From Dinoroseobacter sp965279125 (GTDB lineage Bacteria; Pseudomonadota; Alphaproteobacteria; Rhodobacterales; Rhodobacteraceae), in assembly GCA_965279125.1 (NCBI GenBank), contig CBDIHL010000044.1, positions 402,778-466,777 of the forward strand: 64,000 nucleotides of DNA, written 5' to 3'. The notes beneath the pieces are model-generated. The model had not been told where the DNA came from. It ran no database searches and worked only from the letters and a program-made list of their open reading frames with translations. Position numbers and translations under genes: made by a program. Below are positions 1 through 8,700 of this stretch, one piece after another. Position 1 is the first letter of the stretch, and each line of letters begins with the position of its first letter.

Positions 1-1421
1 TAATCGACGACCTCTTCCTCGGTGCGCGAGCCGTCTTTCTGCAAGACCTTGCGGGTGTAGGCATAGGCAAAGACCGGCTCGATCCCGCTGGAGACATTGC
101 CCGCATAGAGGCTGATCGTTCCGGTGGGCGCAATCGAGGTTAACAGCGCATTGCGGATGCCATGCTCGCGGATCGCCTCGCGCACATCCTCGTCCATGGC
201 CTGCATCGCACCGGAGGCCAAATAAGCCTCGGCGTCAAACAGCGGAAACGCGCCCTTTTCTTTCGCCAGATCGACCGACGCGAGATACGCCGCACGCGCG
301 ACCGCACGCAGCCAATCTTCGGTCTGCTTAGCGGCCTCGGGCGAGCCATAGCGCAGCCCCACCATCAACAGCGCATCCGCCAGACCCGTCACGCCAAGAC
401 CAATACGGCGCTTGTTGCGCGCCTCGTCGGCCTGCTCGGGCAGTGGAAAGCGCGAGGCGTCAACCACGTTGTCCATCATCCGCACAGCGGTCGCGGTCAG
501 CTCGGTCAGCTTCGCCACATCCAGCGCAGCAGCGTCTTCAAACGCGTTCTCCACCAGCTTCGCCATATTGATCGAGCCCAGCAAACACGCGCCGTAAGGC
601 GGCAAAGGTTGCTCGCCGCAGGGGTTGGTTGCGGCGATCTGTTCCACATAGCCAAGGTTGTTGGCCTTGTTGATGCGGTCGATGAAAATCACGCCCGGCT
701 CGGCATATTCATACGTCGCCTTCATGATCCGGTTCCACAGATCGAGCGCCTGCACCGTCTTGTAGACCTTGCCATCAAACACCAAGTCCCACGGGCCATC
801 GGCCTTCACGGCGTCCATGAACGGGTCCGTCACGAGCACCGACACGTTGAACATCCGCAAGCGCGCGGCGTCGGATTTGGCGGCGATGAAGTCCTCCACA
901 TCCGGGTGGTCGCAGCGCATCGTGGCCATCATCGCGCCGCGCCTGCTGCCCGCGGACATGATCGTGCGGCACATTGCGTCCCAGACATCCATAAAGCTGA
1001 GCGGACCAGAGGCGTCCGCCGCAACCCCCTCAACGCCCGCGCCCTTGGGCCGGATGGTCGAGAAGTCGTAGCCAATGCCGCCGCCTTGTTGCATCGTAAG
1101 CGCGGCTTCCTTCAGCATCTGGAAAATGCCGCCCATGCTGTCGGGGATCGTGCCCATGACAAAGCAGTTGAACAGCGTCACCGAGCGCTCGGTGCCCGCG
1201 CCAGCGATGATCCGACCGGCTGGGAGATACTGAAAATCCTCCAACGCACCGTAGAACTTGTCTTCCCATTTCGGCGCATCATCTTCGACCGAAGCAAGGC
1301 TGCGCGCGATGCGCCGCCACGTGTCTTCGACCGAAGCGTCGATGGGCGTGCCGTCGGCTTCTTTGAAGCGATACTTCATGTCCCAGATTTGCGCTGCAAT
1401 GGGGGCGGAAAAACGGCTCAT
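1..1421 (-). CDS. nrdJ: Adenosylcobalamin-dependent (class II) ribonucleotide reductase, 3' end cut by window edge
   Basis: Reduces ribonucleotides to deoxyribonucleotides in the cytoplasm using a B12-generated thiyl radical, so it works with or without oxygen. About 473 residues are visible; the C-terminal part lies beyond the left edge. The reading frame starts at the ATG at 1421 behind an AGGAG, and begins MSRFSAPIAAQIWDMKYRF. Diagnostic class II stretches are GGGIGYDFSTIRPKGAGVEG, NPCGEQPLPPYGACLLGSIN and APTGTISLYAGNVSSGIEP; the NPCGEQ cysteine is the thiyl-radical/redox cysteine of the family. Divergently transcribed from a DUF1489 gene across an 80-base gap that holds DnaA-box-like sequences. 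The product links this region to cobalamin supply, which is echoed by cobU and the HCM genes further along. Identification is firm; the missing C-terminus cannot be checked. Confidence 0.95.
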   Translation of the reverse strand, partial: MSRFSAPIAAQIWDMKYRFKEADGTPIDASVEDTWRRIARSLASVEDDAPKWEDKFYGALEDFQYLPAGRIIAGAGTERSVTLFNCFVMGTIPDSMGGIFQMLKEAALTMQQGGGIGYDFSTIRPKGAGVEGVAADASGPLSFMDVWDAMCRTIMSAGSRRGAMMATMRCDHPDVEDFIAAKSDAARLRMFNVSVLVTDPFMDAVKADGPWDLVFDGKVYKTVQALDLWNRIMKATYEYAEPGVIFIDRINKANNLGYVEQIAATNPCGEQPLPPYGACLLGSINMAKLVENAFEDAAALDVAKLTELTATAVRMMDNVVDASRFPLPEQADEARNKRRIGLGVTGLADALLMVGLRYGSPEAAKQTEDWLRAVARAAYLASVDLAKEKGAFPLFDAEAYLASGAMQAMDEDVREAIREHGIRNALLTSIAPTGTISLYAGNVSSGIEPVFAYAYTRKVLQKDGSRTEEEVVD

Positions 1422-1489
1422 ACGGCGGCTCCTAGGGCGGGATTCGAATATTGAGGTTTGGGCAGAATCGGATATGCTAATACTACATG

Positions 1490-1509
1490 TGGGGATAACT
1501 TGTGGATAA
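1490..1509. promoter_or_regulatory. Two DnaA-box-like sequences in the nrdJ/DUF1489 divergent promoter
   Basis: Bases 1501-1509 read TGTGGATAA, the reverse complement of a perfect TTATCCACA DnaA box. Bases 1490-1498 read TGGGGATAA, one mismatch from it. They sit in tandem, 11 bases apart, immediately upstream of nrdJ and overlapping the GTG start of DUF1489. DnaA control of ribonucleotide reductase is established for E. coli nrdAB; its operation here is inferred. Confidence 0.5.
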
Positions 1510-1933
1510 TTTCATACATCTAGTCAAGCTTTGCGTTGGTGCCGAACGGGTCGAGGATCTGGTGGACTGGCAAGCCTCGGCACGTGCTAAGGGGCCGGAT
1601 GGCCTGCCGCGCCACGTTACACGGATGTGGCCGAAACGGGAAGCGGAGTTGACCAATGGTGGGTCGCTCTTTTGGGTTATCAAGGGGGTCGTGTCGGCGC
1701 GCCAGAAGGTCGTGCGCCTGGACGAGGTGACAGGCCATGACGGCATCCGGCGCTGCGCTATCGTGCTCGATCCAACGGTCCACCGCACCGAGGGCGCGCC
1801 CAAACGCCCGTTCCAGGGCTGGCGCTATCTCAAACCCGGTGATGCGCCACGCGATCTGGCCAAAGGCCGCGAGACTGAGATCCCGCTGCCGGTGGAGCTG
1901 ACCCAAGCGCTCGCCGAAATCGGAGTGCGCTAG
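1502..1933 (+). CDS. DUF1489 family protein
   Basis: A 143-residue cytoplasmic protein of unknown function in the alphaproteobacterial DUF1489 family. Family features visible are the opening HLVKLCVGAERVEDL, the central LPRHVTRMWPKR, GGSLFWVIKG and the C-terminal RPFQGWRYLKPGDAPRDL. The start is a GTG at 1502 with GGGG seven bases upstream; no better in-frame ATG exists near the conserved start. It is divergent from nrdJ and followed by the tail of hisG. The gene is full length and has ordinary codon use. No function should be inferred from the domain. Confidence 0.85.
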   Translation: MDNFIHLVKLCVGAERVEDLVDWQASARAKGPDGLPRHVTRMWPKREAELTNGGSLFWVIKGVVSARQKVVRLDEVTGHDGIRRCAIVLDPTVHRTEGAPKRPFQGWRYLKPGDAPRDLAKGRETEIPLPVELTQALAEIGVR

Positions 1934-1935
1934 CG

Positions 1936-1958
1936 CTTCAGGGTTCCCAAAATACTCA
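1936..1958 (+). repeat. Short interspersed repeat, copy A1
   Basis: This 23-base sequence starts CTTCAGGGTTCCC and ends AATACTCA. It is identical, in inverted orientation, to 17304-17326, and differs at one base from 11577-11599, which lies inside xdhA. It sits just after the DUF1489 stop and abuts the hisG terminator. Confidence 0.7.
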
Positions 1959-1980
1959 AAAAAAATCGGCGTCAGCCGAT
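1957..1980 (-). terminator. Rho-independent terminator of the his operon
   Basis: Read on the minus strand, the perfect stem ATCGGC-TGAC-GCCGAT is followed by a run of eight T. The hisG stop codon lies in the loop, so termination directly follows translation end. Confidence 0.85.
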
Positions 1981-2688
1981 CACCAATCCATCGGCCAGAT
2001 CAAGGCCAACGGTATCTCCCAATTCAGCCAGCGCGGCCTTCTCCACCGGCCCCCAGTCTGCTTTGCGACTGCCAAACAGCGTCGCTTGCGACCGCAGGAT
2101 CGGATCCTCGCCCAGCACTTTGAGATGGTTTGCACGCAATGTCTCACCCGACGAGGTGATATCGGCAATCGCCTCCGCCGTCAGGTTCGCCACCGTTCCC
2201 TCGGTCGCGCCTTGGCTATCGACCAACTGGTAATCGGCCACACCATTGTCGCGCAAATGGCCATGAACGAGGCGGTGATACTTCGTGGCAATCCGCAACC
2301 GAAACCCATGCTCGGCCCGGAAGGCGGCGGCAGCCGCGTCCAGATCGTCGAGCGTTTCGACATCGATCCAGCATTTGGGCACCGCAAGGATCAGGTCCGC
2401 ATGGCCAAATCCCATCGGCTCCACCTCAGCGACGCGGCGTTCCCAAGCGGGGATCTTCTCATGGACCAAATCGGTCCCGGTCACGCCCAGATGAATGCGC
2501 CCAGCCGCCAGTTCGCGTGGGATTTCGCCCGCTGACAACAAGACCAAGGCCACATTGCCAACGCCCTCAACAGCCCCCGCATATTCCCGCTCGGTCCCCG
2601 TGCGCCGCAGGCTCACACCGCGCGCGCCGAACCAATCAAAGGTCTTGTCCATCAAACGACCCTTGGAGGGCACCCCGAGTTTCAACAT
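1972..2688 (-). CDS. hisG: ATP phosphoribosyltransferase, short catalytic form
   Basis: Catalyses the first step of histidine biosynthesis, ATP plus PRPP to phosphoribosyl-ATP. At 238 residues it is the short HisG, which lacks the C-terminal regulatory domain and needs HisZ; hisZ is directly upstream. Typical stretches are LKLGVPSKGRLMDKT at the start, AAGRIHLGVTGTDLV in the middle and the PRPP-loop-like DSQGATEGTVANLTAEAI. The ATG at 2688 shares one base with the hisZ stop (TGATG), so translation is probably coupled; a GTG one codon earlier is an alternative. The gene ends in a clear terminator hairpin. Last gene of the hisS-hisZ-hisG operon. Confidence 0.95.
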   Translation of the reverse strand: MLKLGVPSKGRLMDKTFDWFGARGVSLRRTGTEREYAGAVEGVGNVALVLLSAGEIPRELAAGRIHLGVTGTDLVHEKIPAWERRVAEVEPMGFGHADLILAVPKCWIDVETLDDLDAAAAAFRAEHGFRLRIATKYHRLVHGHLRDNGVADYQLVDSQGATEGTVANLTAEAIADITSSGETLRANHLKVLGEDPILRSQATLFGSRKADWGPVEKAALAELGDTVGLDLADGLVIG

Positions 2689-3782
2689 CACGCGTCCCCC
2701 CGCGCTTGCACCACGACACCGGGCCGGATCACCGCGCCCACGGCTGGGATTTCGCGGCCCTGCCCCAGCACGCGGGTCAGCGCATCGTAGCGCCCGCCGG
2801 TGGCCACGGGGGGCAAATCAGGACGGCCATCGACATAAACGCCAAAGACGAACCCGTCGTAATATTCCATCGCACTTCGGCCATAGCTCGCCTCGAACGG
2901 CAAATCCGCCACCTCGATCCCTGCCGCAGACAAGGCCTCCAGCCGAGCCTCCATCCGCGCCAGAACCGGCGCGATATCGGGCATGTCCACCGCGATATCC
3001 TTCAACGCGCTCAGCGCATCCGGGGCCATCGCCTTGAGGTTCAGAATGTCGTCCAGCACAGCGGCTTGTTCCGCCGGAATGGGCGGCGTGGCGGCATCCT
3101 CGCGCAACGCGCCGACGCGCTCGGCCACCTCGGTGATGCTGCGCAAGCCAATCGCGGGGCCTGCGGTTTCAATCGCCGCATAGACGTGCCCCGGCTCCAT
3201 CCCTGCGAGCAAACTGCGATGCGACGGCACGGGCAGCTTGCCGCGATACCGATCCAGCAGCGCCCGAAACCGCCGAGGCCGCCAGACATGACGCAGAAGC
3301 GCCGCCTTGCGCCGCGCGCTCGTCTCCAGCCCCCCGATGGCGGCCCGCAGAACACCGATATCACCGGTGATCGCGCGACAGGGCAAATCGCCAAGCCCCT
3401 CGCGCACCAGGCCAAACACCTCCGCCTCCGCCGCCGCAGGGCGCGTTCGATCAAAAATTTCGACCCCCACTTGCGCGTATTCGCGCGGACGCTCCGAGCT
3501 GGCTTCCTGGGTCCGAAACACATCGCCCTGATAGGTATAGCGCGCCGGATCAGCCCCCCCGTCCATATGCATCTGCACGACAGGCACGGTGAAATCAGGC
3601 CGCAGCATCATCTCGCCCAGCACCGGATCGCGGGTCACGTAAGCCCGCGCGCGCAGGTCCTCGCCGTAAAGGTCCAGCAGCGTCTCCGCAGGCAACAAAA
3701 CCGGGGCTTCCACCGGGGCAGCGCCGCGCGCTTGGAACAGCTCAAACAGGCGCTCAGCCTCTTGGCGCAGGCGCGTCGGCAT
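2688..3782 (-). CDS. hisZ: ATP phosphoribosyltransferase regulatory subunit
   Basis: A 364-residue paralogue of histidyl-tRNA synthetase that lacks aminoacylation activity and forms a hetero-octamer with short HisG, giving it activity and histidine feedback. The catalytic-core-like part is visible: EAPVLLPAETLLDLYGEDL, motif-2-like TYQGDVFRTQEASSERPREY, and C-terminal YYDGFVFGVYVDGRPD and GGRYDAL. It starts at the ATG at 3782, one base inside the hisS stop, and ends one base inside hisG. The arrangement hisS-hisZ-hisG couples tRNA charging and synthesis of histidine in one transcript. No anticodon-binding domain follows the core, as expected for HisZ. Confidence 0.93.
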   Translation of the reverse strand: MPTRLRQEAERLFELFQARGAAPVEAPVLLPAETLLDLYGEDLRARAYVTRDPVLGEMMLRPDFTVPVVQMHMDGGADPARYTYQGDVFRTQEASSERPREYAQVGVEIFDRTRPAAAEAEVFGLVREGLGDLPCRAITGDIGVLRAAIGGLETSARRKAALLRHVWRPRRFRALLDRYRGKLPVPSHRSLLAGMEPGHVYAAIETAGPAIGLRSITEVAERVGALREDAATPPIPAEQAAVLDDILNLKAMAPDALSALKDIAVDMPDIAPVLARMEARLEALSAAGIEVADLPFEASYGRSAMEYYDGFVFGVYVDGRPDLPPVATGGRYDALTRVLGQGREIPAVGAVIRPGVVVQARGDA

Positions 3783-5395
3783 CAGTCGCGGTCCAACATT
3801 TTGCGCACTTCAGCCACCAGATCGGCGCGCGGCACCTCGATCTGTTGCGGATTGCCTTTCCATTCCTCAGCGCTCGCCGTCTCAGCAATTTTCGCGCCAA
3901 GGATCAGGTCCTTCAGCTGGATCACGCCGCGCTCGGCCTCGTCCGTGCCTTGGATGATGGCGACGGGGCTGGCGCGTTTGTCGGCGTATTTCAACTGGTT
4001 GCCGAAGTTCTTGGGGTTGCCCAGATAGACCTCGGCGCGGATGCCCTCGTTGCGCAGGTCCGAGACCATCGCCTGATACTCCGCCATCCGGTCGCGATCC
4101 ATGACCGTGACAATGACCGGGCCAAGTGCTGCTTCCGCGCTCTGCCCCTTCATCCTTAGCGCCGCCAGAAGACGGTCCACACCAATCGAGACCCCCGTGG
4201 CCGGAACCGCCTGCCCGGTAAAGCGCTTCACCAGATCATCATAGCGCCCGCCGCCCGCGACTGAGCCAAACTGCCGAGGGCGGCCCTTCTCGTCCTTGAT
4301 CTCAAAGGTCAGTTCAGCCTCGTAGACAGGCCCGGTATAATAGCCGAGACCCCGCACGACCGAGGGATCGATGAGAATGCGGTCAGCAAGATAACCTTGT
4401 GCTTCCAGCAGATTTGAAATCGTCGCAAGTTCCTGAATGCCTTCTCGTCCCACCGCATTGTCGCCAACCAGATCAGCGAGCACACCCAAAACGGCATTGT
4501 TCCAGATTTTACTCGTTTCTGGCATCCGCCCCAGAAGTTGAATCATGTCGCGGTCGTTATCTGCCGTTGCCAGGCTCAATTTTTGAGCTGATTTTTCATC
4601 AACCTGCAAACTCATCCGGTCGAGCTGTCGTTCAGCTGTCGAGTTGGCTTCTACAAAACCCATCACGATAGATATCTGAGCGACACCCAAGTTGGCTCCT
4701 TTGGTAAAGTCGCCACTCTCATCCTTACGCCCCTCCCCTAGAAGCGCGCGAACCCCATCCGGCCCCAGCCGATCCAGCTTATCAATCGCGCGCAGCACGA
4801 TCCCACGCGCCGCCTCGTTCTCGTCGCCGGACAGCCCTGCAACCTCAAGCACCCCGTTCAGCACCTTCCGGTTATTGACCCGCACAATATAGTCGCCGCG
4901 CGCAATCCCAACGGCCTCCAGCGTATCGGACAGCATCGCACAAATCTCGGCATCTGCCGCCACACTAGGCGCGCCCACGGTGTCCGCATCGCACTGATAG
5001 AACTGCCGAAACCGCCCGGGTCCGGGCTTCTCGTTGCGCCAGACCGGCCCCATCGCATAGCGGCGATAGGGGCTGGGCAGGTCATTGCGATACTGCGCCG
5101 CCACGCGCGCGAGCGGCGCGGTTAGGTCATAGCGCAGCGCCAACCAATCGGCGGTCTCGTCCTCTTGCCACGCGAAGACGCCCTCGTTCGGGCGGTCTAC
5201 GTCGGGGAGGAATTTGCCAAGCGCCTCGACCGTCTCGACACCGGAGGTTTCCAGCGCGTCGAAGCCGTAAAGGTGGTAGACTTGCGCGATCTTATCCAAC
5301 ATCGCCTTGCGCTCGGTCACGTCCGCGCCGAAATAGTCGCGAAAGCCCTTCGGCGTCTCTGCCTTGGGGCGGGGTTGTTTTTTGACTTTGGCCAT
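3782..5395 (-). CDS. hisS: Histidine--tRNA ligase
   Basis: Charges tRNA-His in the cytoplasm. The class II core is clear: motif 2 around YRRYAMGPVWRNEKPGPGRF, the histidine-specific VVRGLGYYTGPVYEAEL, GGGRYDDL, and a C-terminal anticodon-binding domain. The start is taken at the ATG at 5395 (MAKVKKQPRPKAETPKGFRD) because upstream in-frame sequence looks non-coding. The protein has 537 residues, longer than the common 420-500. The extra length lies in the insertion domain, residues about 230-340, where GC content also falls noticeably (4380-4700). As I recall, this alphaproteobacterial HisRS group recognises tRNA-His without the usual G-1. First gene of the his operon; divergent from slyX. Confidence 0.95.
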   Translation of the reverse strand: MAKVKKQPRPKAETPKGFRDYFGADVTERKAMLDKIAQVYHLYGFDALETSGVETVEALGKFLPDVDRPNEGVFAWQEDETADWLALRYDLTAPLARVAAQYRNDLPSPYRRYAMGPVWRNEKPGPGRFRQFYQCDADTVGAPSVAADAEICAMLSDTLEAVGIARGDYIVRVNNRKVLNGVLEVAGLSGDENEAARGIVLRAIDKLDRLGPDGVRALLGEGRKDESGDFTKGANLGVAQISIVMGFVEANSTAERQLDRMSLQVDEKSAQKLSLATADNDRDMIQLLGRMPETSKIWNNAVLGVLADLVGDNAVGREGIQELATISNLLEAQGYLADRILIDPSVVRGLGYYTGPVYEAELTFEIKDEKGRPRQFGSVAGGGRYDDLVKRFTGQAVPATGVSIGVDRLLAALRMKGQSAEAALGPVIVTVMDRDRMAEYQAMVSDLRNEGIRAEVYLGNPKNFGNQLKYADKRASPVAIIQGTDEAERGVIQLKDLILGAKIAETASAEEWKGNPQQIEVPRADLVAEVRKMLDRD

Positions 5396-5465
5396 GGGTG
5401 TCGCCTCTTTCGCGTTCGGGCGCGGGATACGCGATGGCGGGCAAGCTCGCAAGGGAGGCTGCGAC

Positions 5466-5663
5466 ATGACGGCAGTGTTGGAAGAAAAGATCGCACATCT
5501 GGAAAAGACGGTGGATGAGCTGTCCGAGGTGGTGCGCAGCCAAGGGGGTGAGATCGCGGTGCTGACGCGGCAGGTCTCGGCCCTGATGGCGCGCGAGCGA
5601 GAGCGCGGGTCCGAAGGCGGTGGCGGTGTCATCCTCGGGGACGAGCGCCCGCCGCATTACTAG
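5466..5663 (+). CDS. slyX: SlyX family protein
   Basis: A 65-residue coiled-coil protein of unknown role. The sequence starts MTAVLEEKIAHLEKTVDELS, a heptad-rich N-terminal helix, and ends with the family hallmark DERPPHY. The ATG at 5466 has AAGGGAGG nine bases upstream, which decides against longer in-frame starts. Divergent from hisS across 70 bases and followed by a repeat-rich, hairpin-forming gap before the convergent dnaE. Confidence 0.9.
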   Translation: MTAVLEEKIAHLEKTVDELSEVVRSQGGEIAVLTRQVSALMARERERGSEGGGGVILGDERPPHY

Positions 5664-5675
5664 GGGCATGGGGCT

Positions 5676-5755
5676 GCTTCATTGTTCTTCAAATATCCAA
5701 AATCTGCGCGTGCCGCGCAGAGCCTCCGGCGGGGATATTTTGAGAACAATGAAGC
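5676..5755. repeat. Composite inverted repeat between slyX and dnaE (repeat copies B1 and B1')
   Basis: Left arm 5676-5698 (begins GCTTCATTGTTCTTC) pairs with right arm 5733-5755 (ends GAGAACAATGAAGC). Between them lies a second hairpin, TCTGCGCG-TGC-CGCGCAGA, then GCCTCCGGCGG. The 34-base right part (5722-5755) recurs with two mismatches inside xdhB at 13605-13638. The position between convergent genes suggests a bidirectional terminator. Confidence 0.7.
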
Positions 5756-5761
5756 TGGGCG

Positions 5762-8700
5762 CTAGACCTCTTCCACCGTCAGCACCCCGGGCACGGCTTT
5801 CAGAGCACTTTTGAACTGCGGACTGATCGGCAGTTTGTCCCCGAGGGTCACATCCACCTCGCCCCCGATGTCGTCGGCCATCAAGCGCAACTCAATCGCC
5901 CCGCGCGCCGTGCCCGTTTCTTTCGACATCCGCTGCAAAAGCGAGGCGACGTTGTCGACCGCATCGACGGCCTCCACATAAATCCGCAAGCCCAGCGCAC
6001 TGCCCGGTTGCGCCACTGCCGCATCAATCGGTTGTGCCCCGCGCACCAGCATTTTCAGCTGATCGGCTTCCAACTCGGCCTGCACCGTCAGGATCACGCG
6101 GTTCCCGGCCTCCAGATCAGCGCGGTGCTTTTCCAGCGTCTCAGAAAACACCGTCACTTCATAAAGCCCGGTCGGATCAGAGGCTTGCACGAACGCGAAC
6201 CGGTTGCCGCGCGCGGATTTGCGTTCCTGCTTGCCCGAGATCGACCCCGCCAACCGCGCCACATGCGGCCCGCGCTCGGCCTTGGCCGCGACCTCCGCCA
6301 GCGTCATAACGCCTTGGCGTTTCAGCCCGCTCATATAGTCGTCCAGCGGATGTCCCGACAGATAGAAGCCGATTGCGGCGTGCTCTTCGGTCAGCCGCTC
6401 CATCGGCAACCAGTCGTCGACGGGCATCAAGCGTGGCTCGGGCAAATCCGCGCCCGCCTCGCCGAAGAGAGACACTTGGTTTGAGGCTTTCTGCTCAAAT
6501 ATCGCACCGGAATACGCCGTCAACGCATCGAGGCTGTCCAGCACCCGGCGGCGGCTTGGATCGAGCTGATCGAACCCACCAGCCCGCGCCAAATTCTCCA
6601 GCGGACGCTTACCCACGCGCTTGAGGTCCGCCCGCCGCGCCAGGTCATAGAGCGTCGAGAACGCCCCTCCCTCGGCCCGCGCCTCGGTGATCAGCTTCAT
6701 CGCCTCGATACCCACGTTCTTCAACGCGCCCAGCCCGTAGACGACCTTGCCATCGGCAACTGAAAACACCGCCTCGGACCGGTTCACGCACGGTGGCACG
6801 ATCTCGAGGTCCAGATTGCGCCGCACCTCTTCGGCATAGACGGCCAGCTTGTCGGTCAGGTGGATATCGCAGTTCATCACGCCGGCCATAAACTCCACCG
6901 GATGGTTCGCTTTCAGCCAGGCCGTTTGGTAGCTGACGACCGCGTAGGCGGCGGCGTGGGATTTGTTGAAACCGTAATTGGCGAACTTATCGAGCAGGTT
7001 CCAAACTTCGGTCGCCTTCTTCGCATCCACCCCGTTTTCAGCCGAGCCTTTCAGGAATTTCGGCTTCTCCGCATCCATCGCCTCCTGAATTTTTTTACCC
7101 ATCGCGCGCCGCAGCATGTCGGCCCCGCCCAAGGAGTAGCCCGCCATTTCTTGGGCAATCTGCATCACCTGTTCCTGGTAAACGATGATGCCTTGGGTCT
7201 CGTCGAGGATATGATCCACGGACGGGTGCAGCAGATCGCGCTTGCTGATCTTGTTCTTGACCTCGCAGAATTTCGGGATGTTCTCCATCGGGCCGGGACG
7301 GTAGAGCGCGACCAGCGCGATGATATCCTCGATGCAGTCCGGCTTCATGCGCCGCAGCGCATCCATCATGCCTGAGCTTTCCACCTGGAACACCGCGACC
7401 GTCTTGGCGGAGGCGTAGAGCTTATAGCTTTTCTCATCATCCAGCGGGATCGCGTTGATGTCGTTCAGCGTGCCCGGTTTCGGGTCATAGAGCTTCGTCC
7501 CATCCGCCGCGATATGCAGATCGCGCCCGGATTTCAGAATCAGATCGACCGCGTTCTGAATCACCGTCAGGGTTTTCAGGCCCAGAAAATCGAACTTCAC
7601 CAACCCCGCCTGTTCGACCCATTTCATGTTGAACTGCGTGGCGGGCATGTCCGAGCGCGGGTCTTGATAAAGAGGCACCAACGCATCCAAAGGCCTGTCC
7701 CCGATCACTACACCGGCGGCGTGGGTTGAGGCGTTTCGCAAAAGCCCTTCGACTTGCATCCCGTATTTCAGCAAGCGGTCCACGACCTCCTCGCGCCGGG
7801 CCTCTTCGGCCAAACGCGGCTCGTCTTTCAAGGCCTTCTCAATCGACACAGGCTTCACGCCTTCGACCGGAATCATCTTCGACAGGCGGTCCACTTGGCC
7901 GTAGGGCATCTGCAACACGCGCCCCACATCGCGCACGGCAGCCTTGGACAAGAGCGCCCCGAAGGTGATGATCTGGCCCACCTTATCGCGCCCGTATTTC
8001 TGCTGCACATAGCGGATCACCTCCTCGCGGCGGTCCATGCAGAAGTCGATGTCGAAGTCGGGCATGGAGACACGCTCGGGGTTCAAGAACCGCTCGAACA
8101 GAAGGGCATAGCGCAGCGGATCGAGGTCGGTGATCGTCAACGCATAGGCCACCAGTGATCCCGCGCCCGAGCCACGCCCCGGCCCCACCGGAATATCCTC
8201 GTCCTTGGCCCATTTGATGAAGTCGGCCACGATCAAGAAGTAGCCCGGAAAGCCCATGCCTTCGATGATATCCAGCTCGAAATCGAGGCGCGTTTGGTAC
8301 TCTTCCACGCTGGCTGCATGGGGGATCACCTCAAGCCGCGCCTTGAGGCCCGCATTGGCTTGGCGGCGCAATTCGACCACCTCGTCATCGGCAAACTTCG
8401 GCAGGATCGGGTCGCGTTTATAGGCCTTGAAGGCGCAGCGCCGCGCAATCTCGACGGTGTTTTCCAACGCCTCGGGCAGGTCGGCAAACAGGGTCGCCAT
8501 TTCCTCGGGCGATTTGAAATAATGCTGCTCGGTCAGGCGGCGGCGGTCTTGCTGTTGGTCCACGTAAGACCCTTGTGCGATGCAAATCAGCGCGTCATGG
8601 GCCTCGTACATATCCGGCTTGGGGAAATAGACATCGTTGGTGGCCACCAAAGGCAGGCCCATCGCGTAGGCCATTTCCACAAGGCCGCGCTCGGTCAGGG

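Noticed and set aside
162..1454. Long plus-strand open frame opposite nrdJ (430 codons), and similar long antisense frames at 2517-4028, 8294-9343 and 18741-20570
   Set aside because: They mirror well-supported genes, have Arg/His/Pro/Ala-rich translations and no recognisable motifs; typical of high-GC DNA.
1422..1501. Cobalamin riboswitch upstream of nrdJ
   Set aside because: The gap is only 80 bases and lacks the conserved B12 box; class II reductases do not usually need one.
1490..1509. Replication origin at the DnaA boxes
   Set aside because: Only two boxes, no AT-rich unwinding region, and no dnaA, dnaN or hemE gene nearby.
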